A stretch of DNA of 54,846 nt from Geobacteraceae bacterium (GTDB lineage: Bacteria; Desulfobacterota; Desulfuromonadia; Geobacterales; Geobacteraceae), in NCBI GenBank assembly GCA_024281055.1, contig JAMXLF010000064.1, positions 1-54,846 of the forward strand, given 5' to 3'. Made by a program: the position numbers and the translations under genes. The notes beneath the pieces were generated by a model. It did not search any database. It saw nothing but the letters and a program-made list of their open reading frames with translations, and had not been told where the DNA came from. Numbering within the stretch: position 1 is the first letter of the stretch; each line of letters starts with the position of its first letter. Below are positions 16,437 to 24,354 of the stretch, one piece after another.

Positions 16437-16772
16437 ATGTTCAAAAAGGTCTCGGTATTACTTGCTGCTCTTGCTCTTATTTCAGGGTGTGGCCATATCT
16501 CTGGCGGTGTTGCTCCGTCAAACGTTCCTCTTGCGCCTGACTCATATAAAATACTTGGTTCTGTGCGAGGGGATACGTGTGTTTATAATTTACTGGGGCT
16601 GATTCCAGTTACTCCGGGCAACGAAACAAAAAATGCTCTCGCAGATGCCTTGAATCAGAAACCTGGAACAATCGCCTTGATAAACGTGACAGCTGATACC
16701 TACAGCCAATATTTCATTATTTTCTCGAGGATGTGCACACAAGTGGACGGCATAGCTGTCGGTCCGAAATAA
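16437..16772 (+). CDS. Small lipoprotein, possibly TRL-like
   Basis: A 111-aa protein with a lipobox ISGC (Cys18) after a hydrophobic signal. The mature part has GSVRGDTCVYNLLGLIPV and ALADALNQKPG, reminiscent of the TRL-like family of small lipoproteins. The match is by eye only. It has a good AGGAGG site before ATG 16437. It stands alone between a toxin-antitoxin pair and the MucR-like gene. Function unknown. Confidence 0.7.
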   Translation: MFKKVSVLLAALALISGCGHISGGVAPSNVPLAPDSYKILGSVRGDTCVYNLLGLIPVTPGNETKNALADALNQKPGTIALINVTADTYSQYFIIFSRMCTQVDGIAVGPK

Positions 16773-16803
16773 GAGCATTGCGCCATACGGACCGGGAGAG
16801 GCT

Positions 16804-17016
16804 ATGCCAACCTTGTGTGAACTCACAGCGAAAATCGTAAAGGCACATGCATCAACAACCCCGATGGCAGCTGGTGAACTCATTCATGAGATCCAGAGGG
16901 TGTATGCCGTACTTGAAGCCCTCGAAGCCGATACAGGCGCAGCAGGTGGGTTGGCGGAGAAGAACGCCGCGCCTGGTAACCCTGCCGGGGCAAAAGCAGC
17001 TGCCAAGGATACGTAG
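16804..17016 (+). CDS. MucR/Ros-like protein lacking the zinc finger
   Basis: 70 aa. The first 45 residues (MPTLCELTAKIVKAHAS..., EIQRVYAVLEALEA) resemble the N-terminal oligomerization region of MucR/Ros regulators. The C-terminal Cys2His2 zinc finger that binds DNA is absent; the chain ends in an Ala/Lys-rich tail instead. The stop is genuine in the sequence, and an intrinsic terminator follows 26 bp later, so it is not an obvious fresh truncation. It may form mixed oligomers with full-length MucR-type proteins. The start follows GGGAGAGG. Confidence 0.7.
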   Translation: MPTLCELTAKIVKAHASTTPMAAGELIHEIQRVYAVLEALEADTGAAGGLAEKNAAPGNPAGAKAAAKDT

Positions 17017-17041
17017 GGCAACAATGAACAAATTATGTGGC

Positions 17042-17071
17042 AAAAAAGCGGCTCATTCGGGCCGCTTTTTT
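17042..17071 (+). terminator. Intrinsic terminator after the MucR-like gene
   Basis: AAAAAAGCGGC, loop TCATTCG, GCCGC with a T6 run: a classic rho-independent terminator whose A and T tracts also pair, so it could work in both directions. Confidence 0.85.
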
Positions 17072-17109
17072 GTTGAGTGGCTACCTGCTCGTAATTTGCA
17101 TAACCGGAA

Positions 17110-17143
17110 ATTTTGATTAGAGTATAATTTTGATTAGAGTATA
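17110..17143 (+). repeat. Two tandem 17-bp repeats upstream of the ParB-like gene
   Basis: The unit ATTTTGATTAGAGTATA occurs twice head to tail, 70 bp before the ATG at 17212. The junction creates a TATAAT -10-like hexamer (17123-17128). It may be a promoter with duplicated regulator sites or a polymorphic repeat. Confidence 0.6.
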
Positions 17144-17211
17144 CAGAAAAGTGCATCGACTTGTGTGCGAGGGGAGCACACCGGCCGCGTTTAAACCGAA
17201 CGGAGGGAACC

Positions 17212-17937
17212 ATGGATTTCGATCTCGAAGAGTGCACTCTCAAGACGCCGGGGGGAGCCTTCGCCCAATTGAAGGTCAAAGATCTCAGCCCCACCCAGAA
17301 CGCGGTCGGCTTCGACGAGGTGAACGACAAGGTTGACAGGTTCAGTGCCAGGAGCAGCAGCGCCCTCAAGGATTATCTCCTGGTCCATTCGATCCCGGTC
17401 GTCATCGGCAACGGCAGCAAGTTCTACGTGATCGACCATCACCACCTGGCCAATGCGCTGTGGAAGGCCGCAAAGGGGAAGAACAAGGCGGGTCTCGACA
17501 CCGCGAATGTCACCGTCGTCGTTCAGGTGATGCGGAACTGGCGGCATCTGCAGGGGTATCACTTCTGGCAGTCGATGTTCAAGGCGCGGTGGGTCCATCT
17601 CTTCGACGCCAACGGCGGCGGGCCCATATCTCCCGGGAATCTCGTCTCCCATGTCAAGGACCTGCGGAACGACCCGTACCGAAGCCTTTCATGGCATGTC
17701 CGAAAACGGTATGGCTACATGAAAAACCCTGAGCCGTTCGCCGAATTCCTCTGGGCCGAGTTCTTCCGTCACCGGATGCTGCTCGATCCCCGGCTCCTCA
17801 AGGGCGATATCCGGGAAGAGGATTTTCTGATCGGCGGCTTGCCGGAGGATGCCCGGACCGCCCTGATCGACAAGGCCTGGAACTACACCCGGTCACCAGA
17901 GGCCGCCGGCTTGCCGGGATTCCTCGGGGCGCGGTGA
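17212..17937 (+). CDS. ParB-like nuclease-domain protein (ParBc_2 type)
   Basis: A 241-aa protein. The motif YVIDHHHLANAL (about 70-81) and the VIGNGSKF strand before it match the putative ParB-like nuclease family (ParBc_2), a ParB/sulfiredoxin-like fold without the partition HTH. No signal peptide is apparent. The start at 17212 has GGAGGG. Its last 45 bp overlap the convergent DUF4105-like gene. The biochemical function of the family is unknown. Confidence 0.75.
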   Translation: MDFDLEECTLKTPGGAFAQLKVKDLSPTQNAVGFDEVNDKVDRFSARSSSALKDYLLVHSIPVVIGNGSKFYVIDHHHLANALWKAAKGKNKAGLDTANVTVVVQVMRNWRHLQGYHFWQSMFKARWVHLFDANGGGPISPGNLVSHVKDLRNDPYRSLSWHVRKRYGYMKNPEPFAEFLWAEFFRHRMLLDPRLLKGDIREEDFLIGGLPEDARTALIDKAWNYTRSPEAAGLPGFLGAR

Positions 17938-19926
17938 GCGTTGGGCTCGGGGGGCCGTCTCCGCATCGGAAGGCGCTTCCCGTTGCTCAACGTATGCCGT
18001 TGAACCTTTTCTGAGATTCACGAAGACCAGCTCGGGGAGACTGAACAACACCCCTTTTGCGCCGGCATAAAGGCGATCCGTCCCTGCCGCCGGCATGGTC
18101 GCGATGCCGGCCAGGCTTTCGCCTACCCCGACGAGGAGATTGAAGGCCCCGAACAGGGGGCGGAGCAGCGGCGTGTCATTGGTGAAGAAGAGGAACTTCG
18201 AGTCGTTGGGGCCGGGACGGTAGATCGTCGAGGTGAGGGTGTTCGATTCACGGAGGAACACCGCGAACGGCGATTCGCGACGGCTCATCTCCGTGAGCTG
18301 AAGCGTGCGATAGGAAGGCAATTCGCGGGTGGCGACCACCCCATAGGAGGTAGCCACCTCCCGTGCCGAGACAGACGGGATGAAGGTCAGGCCGCGTGAA
18401 GCATCGATGAACCCCCCGAGCCGCTGCTCCGATTCCTGCCCGATTGCAGCCGGGTCCGCGGCTTGCTCGGCGATGGCGCGGTTGATGACGGCGAATATCT
18501 CGGTCACGCAGTTGCGGCGGACCAGATCGTACGAGTAGAGGCGGTCGAGGGCCTCGGTATAATCATGTTCGGCCTTCCGTGCTGCGGCCAGTTCCCGTGT
18601 CAGATACGCCACGTCCGGATTGCCGGGTACCGGTACGGTGAGGCGCGCTTCGCGGGAAGGGAAGGGGGGCGCCGAGTCCTTTCTCAGTGCCCGGCCGGAG
18701 ACGGTTGCACTGACGACTTCGAGAAGCAGATTGCCTGCCCTTTCGAGGAGAGCGTAATCCGCCTCGCGCATCGTGCCGTGCGCGGAAAGTACTCCGCGTC
18801 TCCGGAGAAAGACCTCCTGCCTTTCCCGCGCCATGGCCGGCAGGTACGGACGGAGGGCGGCATCGACACGGGGCGGCATCCGGTCTTCAGGTAGGATATC
18901 CAGGAAAACGAAGCGCCCCGATGTAAGCGATGCCTCGATGGCGGCAAGGCGGGCCAGCCCCACGATGAAAGGGAGGCCCCAGTCGGCCCGGGAAGAGGTG
19001 ACGAGGTCGACCAGATCCCCCTCCAGCTGCTCCGCGAAGGCTTTCAAGGCAAGCGCGTCCGGCGGTTCAAGCCCGAATGCGGCGGCGTCCGATGTCCGGA
19101 AGGTTCCCGGCCGGAGGGGCGGCGCGGCCTGCAGCACCTCCAGCGCATACAGGCCGTGGAGGGCATCCTCATAGCGGACTGAAGCAGGGGTGGCAAAGGA
19201 GGGGTAGCTTTCGGGGGAAATGGCGATAGCGGAAGGTTCCGCTGCCCGCAGCTCCATCTCCCGGAGCGTGGCGCGGGCCCGGGCGAGGCGCTGCGCCAGG
19301 AACTGCTCGCCGTGGGCGCTTTGAATGCGGCTGCGCAGCGAAAGAAGCGCCGGTGACGTGACGGTATGGCGATGCGAGCCGCCATTGGCCATGATGGCGG
19401 CCTCTGCCTTCGGAGGGGTGTCGGGAAGAAAATACCCGAGCCCCTTGAGGGGCAATGAAATTTCTTTGGTTTCGCCCGGCCGTGCGGAGGCTTGCCGCAG
19501 CAGCAGTTCGAAAAGCGATACGTCGCGGCGCAGGGCCTCGCGATACTCCAGTTGCGCGTCCTGGATCAGGAACCGCCGCATGAAGGCATCCCGCAGCAGG
19601 TCGTAGGTATCTTCCGAAACGGCGATCCTGCTTTCCCGGATCGTCCGGTTGCCGAGCATTGCGTAGGTGTGGTCGAACGCAGCCGACGCAAAACGCCGGA
19701 CACGGAGAATGCCGGGTGTTTCGTGCTGAAAGTGGAAGGTCTCGTCACCGAAGCGGATTGCCGCATGGCCGCCGCTCGAATCCCCTTCGTTGGCCTCGAC
19801 GGAGAGATAGTCGATAAGGCGCGTTGCCCGGGCCGCCTCGCTCGTCCCGCACCAGAGGGAAAAAGCGGCCAGGCCGCAGACTATCCCCCTTCCCACCCGG
19901 CGGTATCCGGATATCCCCCATTTCAT
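17893..19926 (-). CDS. Exported DUF4105/Lnb-like protein (permuted papain-type fold)
   Basis: A 677-aa exported protein with a signal peptide (cleaved near SEA, about 30). The N-terminal motif SGGHAAIRFGDETFHFQH (about 53-70) and the later YDLVRRNCVTEIF (about 470) resemble the His and Cys boxes of DUF4105, the domain of the Lnb-type lipoprotein N-acyltransferase and permuted NlpC/P60-like proteins. The middle is helical and unrecognised. Assignment rests on these boxes only. ATG 19926 (or GTG 19929) overlaps the stop of the upstream lipoprotein gene, so the two are translationally coupled. The 3' end overlaps the ParB-like gene. Confidence 0.7.
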   Translation of the reverse strand: MKWGISGYRRVGRGIVCGLAAFSLWCGTSEAARATRLIDYLSVEANEGDSSGGHAAIRFGDETFHFQHETPGILRVRRFASAAFDHTYAMLGNRTIRESRIAVSEDTYDLLRDAFMRRFLIQDAQLEYREALRRDVSLFELLLRQASARPGETKEISLPLKGLGYFLPDTPPKAEAAIMANGGSHRHTVTSPALLSLRSRIQSAHGEQFLAQRLARARATLREMELRAAEPSAIAISPESYPSFATPASVRYEDALHGLYALEVLQAAPPLRPGTFRTSDAAAFGLEPPDALALKAFAEQLEGDLVDLVTSSRADWGLPFIVGLARLAAIEASLTSGRFVFLDILPEDRMPPRVDAALRPYLPAMARERQEVFLRRRGVLSAHGTMREADYALLERAGNLLLEVVSATVSGRALRKDSAPPFPSREARLTVPVPGNPDVAYLTRELAAARKAEHDYTEALDRLYSYDLVRRNCVTEIFAVINRAIAEQAADPAAIGQESEQRLGGFIDASRGLTFIPSVSAREVATSYGVVATRELPSYRTLQLTEMSRRESPFAVFLRESNTLTSTIYRPGPNDSKFLFFTNDTPLLRPLFGAFNLLVGVGESLAGIATMPAAGTDRLYAGAKGVLFSLPELVFVNLRKGSTAYVEQREAPSDAETAPRAQRSPRPEESRQAGGLW

Positions 19927-20387
19927 CACGCAACCAATCGGTATTTCTCGTAACCTTTCTGGATGTCGGAGGCCTTCACCCCGTCGCCCCCCGAGAAACC
20001 GGCCTTGTAGACTTCGAGCTGGCCAGCGGTGACTCTTGCCTTGCCCAGCCCCTCGCCGATGCCCAGATACGTGCCCTGATCGGCCTCCCAGTTCGTGATG
20101 CCGTGTTTGGCCGCGAGAGACGCCAGCCCCCTCCGGAACGCCTCGATGTCGCTGGAGGAGCGGACGTAAGCTGCCGTGTAATCCCGGATGTCGCCCTGGT
20201 ATGCCTCCTTGTCCCCTTCTGATGACTTACTGGACGAATCCGAGCTCCATTTGAAGGGACTCGACACACTATCGGAAAGACTGGATGACATCGACGAGCA
20301 TCCGGTCATCGAGAAGAGGAGCGTCACTGCTCCCGCAGCAAGCAACGCCCTGCTGCACCAAACCGGCGTAGCGAATTTCGCGGCCAT
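19926..20387 (-). CDS. Putative lipoprotein
   Basis: A 153-aa protein with lipobox MTGC (Cys30) followed by a Ser-rich tether of about 25 residues. The C-terminal domain (about 65-153) contains IRDYTAAYVRSSSDIEAFRRGL and YKAGFSGGDGVKASDI. It is translationally coupled to the DUF4105-like gene. If that protein acts on lipoproteins, this could be a partner or substrate, which is speculation. No named family recognised. Confidence 0.75.
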   Translation of the reverse strand: MAAKFATPVWCSRALLAAGAVTLLFSMTGCSSMSSSLSDSVSSPFKWSSDSSSKSSEGDKEAYQGDIRDYTAAYVRSSSDIEAFRRGLASLAAKHGITNWEADQGTYLGIGEGLGKARVTAGQLEVYKAGFSGGDGVKASDIQKGYEKYRLVA

Positions 20388-20497
20388 GACCGCTACCTCC
20401 TGTAATGAGAGAAATCAGCGAAAGTTTTAATATATGCAAATGCTCGCCAAGGGCAAGGAAAAATTAAAATTGCTGGAGAAATTCACAGGCTCACCCG

Positions 20498-20536
20498 GGG
20501 ACGGAATTTCATCCCGAAGGCCGGTATTTCGTCCCG
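20498..20536. promoter_or_regulatory. Recurrent inverted motif, copy 1
   Basis: Half-sites GGGACGGAATTTCATCCC and GGTATTTCGTCCC form an imperfect inverted repeat of about 39 bp in the divergent intergenic region between the lipoprotein (20387, minus) and lipase-like (20730, plus) genes. Related copies are at 33621, 45086 and 46836. It is probably a binding site for a shared regulator. Confidence 0.55.
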
Positions 20537-20729
20537 CCCCCTCTAACGCACCTCGCAGGTCTCCCGCTTTTTCGCCTTGTTTCAGCTACTTGCACCGTCA
20601 CAACCATTAATAACCGGTTGGCACAAATCTGGATAGGCAGGCTAGGGGGAGTATGCTCCGCGCCAAGGAAACAAAGTCCGGGCAACGGCTATGCTGACGT
20701 CGAGAAGTACCGGACAGGTTGAGGTGCCC

Positions 20730-22055
20730 ATGTTCAGGTGGCGCAACAGGTTTGTCATACCGGCATCTGTGACGCTCGTGATTCTGGGGCTGTTCGTCAC
20801 GACCCTGACCGGGTGCGGACACGTCGTCCAGTATCTCGGTTTCTGGGACAGACAGCACAACCTGAAGGAAGAGTTTCACGAGAATCCCCGCGCGGAATTG
20901 CTGGGGGAAATCGATCCGGACAACTGCTATTTCCTCGTTGGGCTGATTTCCGTGCCTGTTGAGTATAAAGGGCCTGTCATGCTAGTTGTCGTGAGCGACA
21001 CGTTCCAGAAGCGGGAGATCGTGGCGGAGACCATCCTGCATGCCCCCGTCCATTATTACCACGCTTACCTGCCGGAAGGCCGGTATGACCTTTACTTCTT
21101 CGCCGACCTGGACGGCAACGGCTATTTCGATGCCGACGAAATGATCGGTCGGACATCGGGCTCGCCGATAACGATAAGCAAACCGGGGGGCGATGGCGGC
21201 CCGACGGTCTATGGTCCCCCGTTCGTCCTCGATCCCGGCAGGCCTGCGGTGTCGGACCTTGCCGTGAAGGTTCGCGTCAGGGACCGGAGCGATACATATA
21301 TTCCACTCGAAGACGAATTCTTCGCTCCCAGGTACGGCATGATGGGGCTTTACAATCCCAAGGCCCTGCTGTCCCACACGCAGAGCTACTTTTTCTCCCT
21401 GGAGAAATTTGATCCCACGAAAACGATCGTCCTGTTCGTGCACGGTGTAGCGGGGACCCCGCGCGACTTCAAGTATCTCGTCGATGGTCTTGACAAGACC
21501 CGTTACCAGCCATGGTTCTATTTCTATCCATCGGGCATGCCGCTGGAAAAGCTGGGATCCCTCCTCGCCAGTTTCCTCAGTCTGCTGGAATCAACCGAGG
21601 GATTTCAGATTACCCGGGTTGTCGTCGTTGCCCACAGCATGGGAGGCCTGGTCGCGTTGTCGGCCCTCAACCAGCTGTCCAGGGACGGGATGCCGCCCTA
21701 TCTTAAAGGATTTGTTTCTTTTGATTCACCATACGGCGGAGTGAAAGAACTGACGAGGGCAGTGGAGAAAGCGCCGGTCGTGGTCCCGTCGTGGCGTGAT
21801 GTGGCTGCGGGCAGCCCCTTTCTCAATGGGCTTTACCAGGGCCACGCCTGCCAGGAGATCCCGTTCTACCTTTTTTTCGGCTATCAGCACGGCAAAAGCA
21901 GCGACGGGATCGTTACGCTGCAAAGCCAGCTGGAGCCGAGGGTTTATTTCGCTGCTTCCAGGAGCTACGGCTTTAACGTGACCCACGTGGGCATACTGAA
22001 TGACAACGCTGTTCGACAGACCTTCTATCACGTCCTGGCGGGGCTCAACGAATGA
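20730..22055 (+). CDS. Alpha/beta-hydrolase (lipase/esterase-like) lipoprotein
   Basis: A 441-aa protein with lipobox LTGC (Cys near 29). The first half (about 40-215) includes a GRYDLYFFADLDGNGYFDADE segment, a carbohydrate-module-like or calcium-loop-like strand region. The C-terminal half is an alpha/beta-hydrolase: oxyanion region LFVHGVAGTP, nucleophile elbow AHSMGG, then candidate Asp and a His in NVTHVG. It is probably a periplasmic or outer-membrane acyl hydrolase. ATG 20730 is preceded by GAGG; an alternative in-frame ATG is at 20691. TTGGCACA at 20618 lies upstream. Confidence 0.82.
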   Translation: MFRWRNRFVIPASVTLVILGLFVTTLTGCGHVVQYLGFWDRQHNLKEEFHENPRAELLGEIDPDNCYFLVGLISVPVEYKGPVMLVVVSDTFQKREIVAETILHAPVHYYHAYLPEGRYDLYFFADLDGNGYFDADEMIGRTSGSPITISKPGGDGGPTVYGPPFVLDPGRPAVSDLAVKVRVRDRSDTYIPLEDEFFAPRYGMMGLYNPKALLSHTQSYFFSLEKFDPTKTIVLFVHGVAGTPRDFKYLVDGLDKTRYQPWFYFYPSGMPLEKLGSLLASFLSLLESTEGFQITRVVVVAHSMGGLVALSALNQLSRDGMPPYLKGFVSFDSPYGGVKELTRAVEKAPVVVPSWRDVAAGSPFLNGLYQGHACQEIPFYLFFGYQHGKSSDGIVTLQSQLEPRVYFAASRSYGFNVTHVGILNDNAVRQTFYHVLAGLNE

Positions 22056-22110
22056 TGTGCGGCGCAACGGCCAGGATGTGCCGGAAAGGCGGATTCGGGA
22101 GGAATCGATC

Positions 22111-22662
22111 ATGGGAAAACACGTTCGCTTGATAGTCATTGCCCTCTTGCTGACCATCGCGGCACCACCGTCTTTGTCGTACGCTGCGAGCAAGGCCGAG
22201 ATCAATCGTGATGTTGACGCGGCCCTGCAGAAGCTTTACGACAGCACCCCCGAGGCAAAGATGCTCGCCGAGAAGGCGAAGGGGGTTCTCGTCTTTCCGT
22301 CCATGGTCAAGGGAGGGTTCATCGTCGGGGCCCAGTACGGCGATGGCGCCCTCCGCAAAGGGGGCAAGACAACAGGGTACTACCGGAGCGTCGCGGCCTC
22401 GTATGGCCTGCAGGCAGGTGTTCAGGCGTTCGGCTACGCGCTGTTTTTTATGAACGACAAGGCGCTGGCGTACCTGAAGAAGTCCAAGGGGTGGGAGATC
22501 GGTGTCGGCCCGAGCATCGTCGTCGTTGACAAGGGCCTCGCCAAGACGCTCACGACGACGACCGCCAAGGACGACATCTATGCATTCATCTTCGACCAGA
22601 AGGGGCTGATGGCGGGGCTTGGCCTGCAGGGGACGAAGGTCACCAGGATCAATCCGAAGTGA
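22111..22662 (+). CDS. YSC84-type lipid-binding exported protein
   Basis: A 183-aa protein with a signal peptide (cleavage near SYA-ASK). The chain has KAKGVLVFPSMVKGGFIVGAQYG and YGLQAGVQAFGYALFFM, the core of the YSC84/SH3YL1 family, which binds lipids. In bacteria these are small periplasmic proteins of unclear role. ATG 22111 follows GGGAGGA; longer in-frame ATGs overlap the lipase gene. A terminator follows 31 bp later, so it ends the lipase transcription unit. Confidence 0.85.
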   Translation: MGKHVRLIVIALLLTIAAPPSLSYAASKAEINRDVDAALQKLYDSTPEAKMLAEKAKGVLVFPSMVKGGFIVGAQYGDGALRKGGKTTGYYRSVAASYGLQAGVQAFGYALFFMNDKALAYLKKSKGWEIGVGPSIVVVDKGLAKTLTTTTAKDDIYAFIFDQKGLMAGLGLQGTKVTRINPK

Positions 22663-22683
22663 CGCCCCGAGGTTCAGGGCTGG

Positions 22684-22816
22684 GGAATCCCAACGGGGCA
22701 GGCTGATGATAGCCCGCCCCGTTTTTATTTGCAGAAGTTGACAGGCTGCCGGTGCTGGGAGTATAAAAAAGCATGGCACGCATCCTTCTTCAGGTGATCG
22801 ACCGAGAACCGGAAGT
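22684..22816. repeat. Interspersed repeat, copy A
   Basis: A 133-bp stretch that begins with GGAATCCCA and the terminator hairpin, continues with TTTGCAGAAGTTGACAGGC and ends in GGTGATCGACCG...CCGGAAG. Copy B (23834-23918) has the first and last parts fused with the middle deleted. Copy C (23944-23990) has only the middle. The copies flank the toxin-antitoxin genes. Confidence 0.75.
22694..22726 (+). terminator. Intrinsic terminator after the YSC84 gene
   Basis: CGGGGC and GCCCCG with inner GGCT/AGCC pairing form a strong hairpin followed by T5. It is part of repeat copy A, so the terminator has been duplicated with the repeat. Confidence 0.85.
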
Positions 22817-22908
22817 GGTTATGCGGGCATTAAGGTAAGAGTTAAGTAAGAGGTCCCCGAAATTTCACGTGGGGTGATTGTATCATTAGTGCGGAAGGAG
22901 AGGTCGGT

Positions 22909-23127
22909 ATGGGAGTGGCGATTCCTCTTGAAAAGATGAGCCGGAAGGAAAAGATCCAGGCAATGGAGTCCCTCTGGGACGATCTGTGCCGGCATGCCGA
23001 AAAAGTGCAATCGCCGGCATGGCATGGCGCAGTGCTTGAGCAACGTGAAGAGAGTCTTCGGGTGGGCGAAGCGCAATTCAGCGAGTGGGATGCAGCCAAG
23101 AAACGCATCAGGAAAGAGTGCGAGTGA
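22909..23127 (+). CDS. Addiction-module component (antitoxin)
   Basis: A 72-aa protein of the small addiction-module component family that pairs with RelE/ParE toxins: IPLEKMSRKEKIQAMESLWDD start and a C-terminal VGEAQFSEWDAAKKRI box. It has an AAGGAGAGG site. Its stop overlaps the GTG of a toxin gene that is broken after 31 codons, so this antitoxin has lost its local partner. Confidence 0.85.
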   Translation: MGVAIPLEKMSRKEKIQAMESLWDDLCRHAEKVQSPAWHGAVLEQREESLRVGEAQFSEWDAAKKRIRKECE

Positions 23128-23219
23128 AGATCAGGATTCTCGACGCTGCCGCGCAAGACCTGATAGACGGCTTCCGCTTTTACGAAATACAGGAAGGTGA
23201 CATCGGCGAAAGTGATTGA
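23124..23219 (+). pseudogene. Truncated RelE/ParE toxin remnant
   Basis: GTG 23124 overlaps the antitoxin stop (GTGA). It encodes VKIRILDAAAQDLIDGF and a few further residues, the typical toxin N-terminus, then stops at 23217 after 31 residues, whereas the family has about 95. Homology ends where the BrnT promoter begins, pointing to insertion or deletion by recombination and not to a point mutation. Confidence 0.8.
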
Positions 23220-23243
23220 CATTTACAAAAATGTATTTACAAT
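23216..23243 (+). promoter_or_regulatory. Promoter and operator of the brnTA module
   Basis: TTGACA (23216-23221), a 16-bp spacer and TACAAT (23238-23243) make a good sigma-70 promoter. The spacer holds the palindrome TACA-AAAA-TGTA (23224-23235), a natural site for BrnA autorepression. The -35 hexamer overlaps the stop codon of the truncated toxin. Confidence 0.7.
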
Positions 23244-23267
23244 TATGTCTATACAAGAGGCAGTTTG

Positions 23268-23552
23268 GTGCGGATTACGTGGGATGAAAACAAGAATCGG
23301 ATCAACAAGCAAAAACATAAGGTCAGCTTCGAGGTTGCCGGCCTTGTTTTCGCAGACCCTTTCCATCTCAGCATCATGGAGCGGATCGAAAACGGTGAAG
23401 AGCGCTGGCAGACGATGGGGATGGTCGGAAGTGTAGTGGTGTTGCTGGTGGCGCACACCGCTGCCGAACAAGAAGGCGAGGAAATCGTCCGCATCATCTC
23501 GGCGCGAAAGGCAACGCGGAAAGAGAGGCAAATATATGAAGACCGCCGCTAA
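23268..23552 (+). CDS. brnT: BrnT toxin
   Basis: A 94-aa type II toxin (DUF497/BrnT, RelE-like fold ribonuclease). Signature segments are ITWDENKNRINKQKHKVSF, VFADP, the MGMVGSVVVLLVAHT strands and RIISARKATRKERQIYE at the C-terminus. GTG 23268 is preferred, 8 nt after AGAGG; a TTG at 23265 is possible. It overlaps brnA by 17 bp. It is followed by its antitoxin, so the module looks intact and has its own promoter. Confidence 0.9.
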   Translation: MRITWDENKNRINKQKHKVSFEVAGLVFADPFHLSIMERIENGEERWQTMGMVGSVVVLLVAHTAAEQEGEEIVRIISARKATRKERQIYEDRR

Positions 23553-23805
23553 GAAATTGGAAGAAGAGTTGGAGTCACTGGCCAAGATGCCGGATGAGGA
23601 GATCGACTTTTCCGATATTCCGGCTGTTACCGACTGGAGCAAAGCTGTGGTCGGGCGTTTTTACCGCCCCGTCAAGGAGACGGTGACCATCCGCCTGGAT
23701 GCGGATGTGCTTGATTGGCTGAAGCAGGGGGGGAAAGGGTACCAGACCAGAGTGAACAAGATACTCCGGGCGGTCATGGAGCAGCAGAGGAAGAAGGCGG
23801 CGTGA
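23536..23805 (+). CDS. brnA: BrnA antitoxin
   Basis: An 89-aa antitoxin of the BrnA family. The N-terminal acidic region (EEIDFSDIPAVTDWSKAV) contacts the toxin. The C-terminal ribbon-helix-helix (ETVTIRLDADVLDWLK..GKGYQTRVNKILR) binds DNA. It overlaps brnT by 17 bp and probably represses via the TACA-N4-TGTA palindrome in the promoter. Confidence 0.92.
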   Translation: MKTAAKKLEEELESLAKMPDEEIDFSDIPAVTDWSKAVVGRFYRPVKETVTIRLDADVLDWLKQGGKGYQTRVNKILRAVMEQQRKKAA

Positions 23806-23833
23806 AAAAATAAATCTGTCCCCGTTTTTCCGA

Positions 23834-23990
23834 GGAATCCCATATGGGGCAGGCTGATGACAGCCCGCCCCGTTTTCATTTGCAGAAGTTGACGGTGATC
23901 GACCGTGAACCGGAAGCACGTGTTGTCCCCCGAATTTCCGCCATTCGCAGAAGTTGACAGGCCGCCGGTATCGGGAGTATAAGAAAGCAT
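23834..23990. repeat. Interspersed repeat, copies B and C
   Basis: Copy B (23834-23918) repeats the GGAATCCCA plus terminator hairpin and the GGTGATCGACCG end of copy A. Copy C (23944-23990) repeats the CGCAGAAGTTGACAGGC...GGGAGTATAA middle. Identity to copy A is high but not complete. Confidence 0.75.
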
Positions 23991-24062
23991 TACTGAAATG
24001 TAATAATGGATTTCCGGAGGGACGGATGATTTCGCCGGGGGAAACAAATCGGGATTTTTGAG

Positions 24063-24106
24063 AGCCGCTTTGGTCAGCGTTGGGTGCTGATCAGGCGGTT
24101 TTTTTT
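24063..24106 (+). terminator. Intrinsic terminator
   Basis: CCGC...TGGTCAGC pairs with GCTGATCA...GCGG and is followed by T8. No gene lies directly upstream after brnA (23805), so it may end the brnTA message or an unrecognised short RNA. Confidence 0.7.
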
Positions 24107-24270
24107 ATGTTTGAGATTGGGAGTTAAGTAAGGTGTCCCCAGAACTCCCCAAGAACTCCCCAAGGTGTCCCCAGAACTCCCCAGAACTCCTGTCCCTGCG
24201 ACAGAATATTGATCATGGGTACACAATTGAGGGAGGAGTTGGAAAACAAATCCAGACCTTCAAGAGATAG

Positions 24271-24324
24271 CTCTAACCAGACGGGTGCAGCCGTAAGACC
24301 GGCTAACCCGCTACGACGTTAGAA
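24271..24324 (+). other. attC-like recombination site (divergent)
   Basis: Outer boxes CTCTAAC (24271-24277) and GTTAGAA (24318-24324) are complementary over TCTAAC/GTTAGA and enclose an imperfect hairpin (GGGT..AGCCG, loop, CGGCT.ACCC) with unpaired bases, the layout of an integron attC site. The 54-nt length is slightly short and GTTAGAA departs from GTTRRRY in the last base. It directly precedes the TIR gene, as expected for a cassette boundary. Confidence 0.55.
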
Positions 24325-24354
24325 AAAGAAGATTCAAATAAGGAGGTAAGGGAC

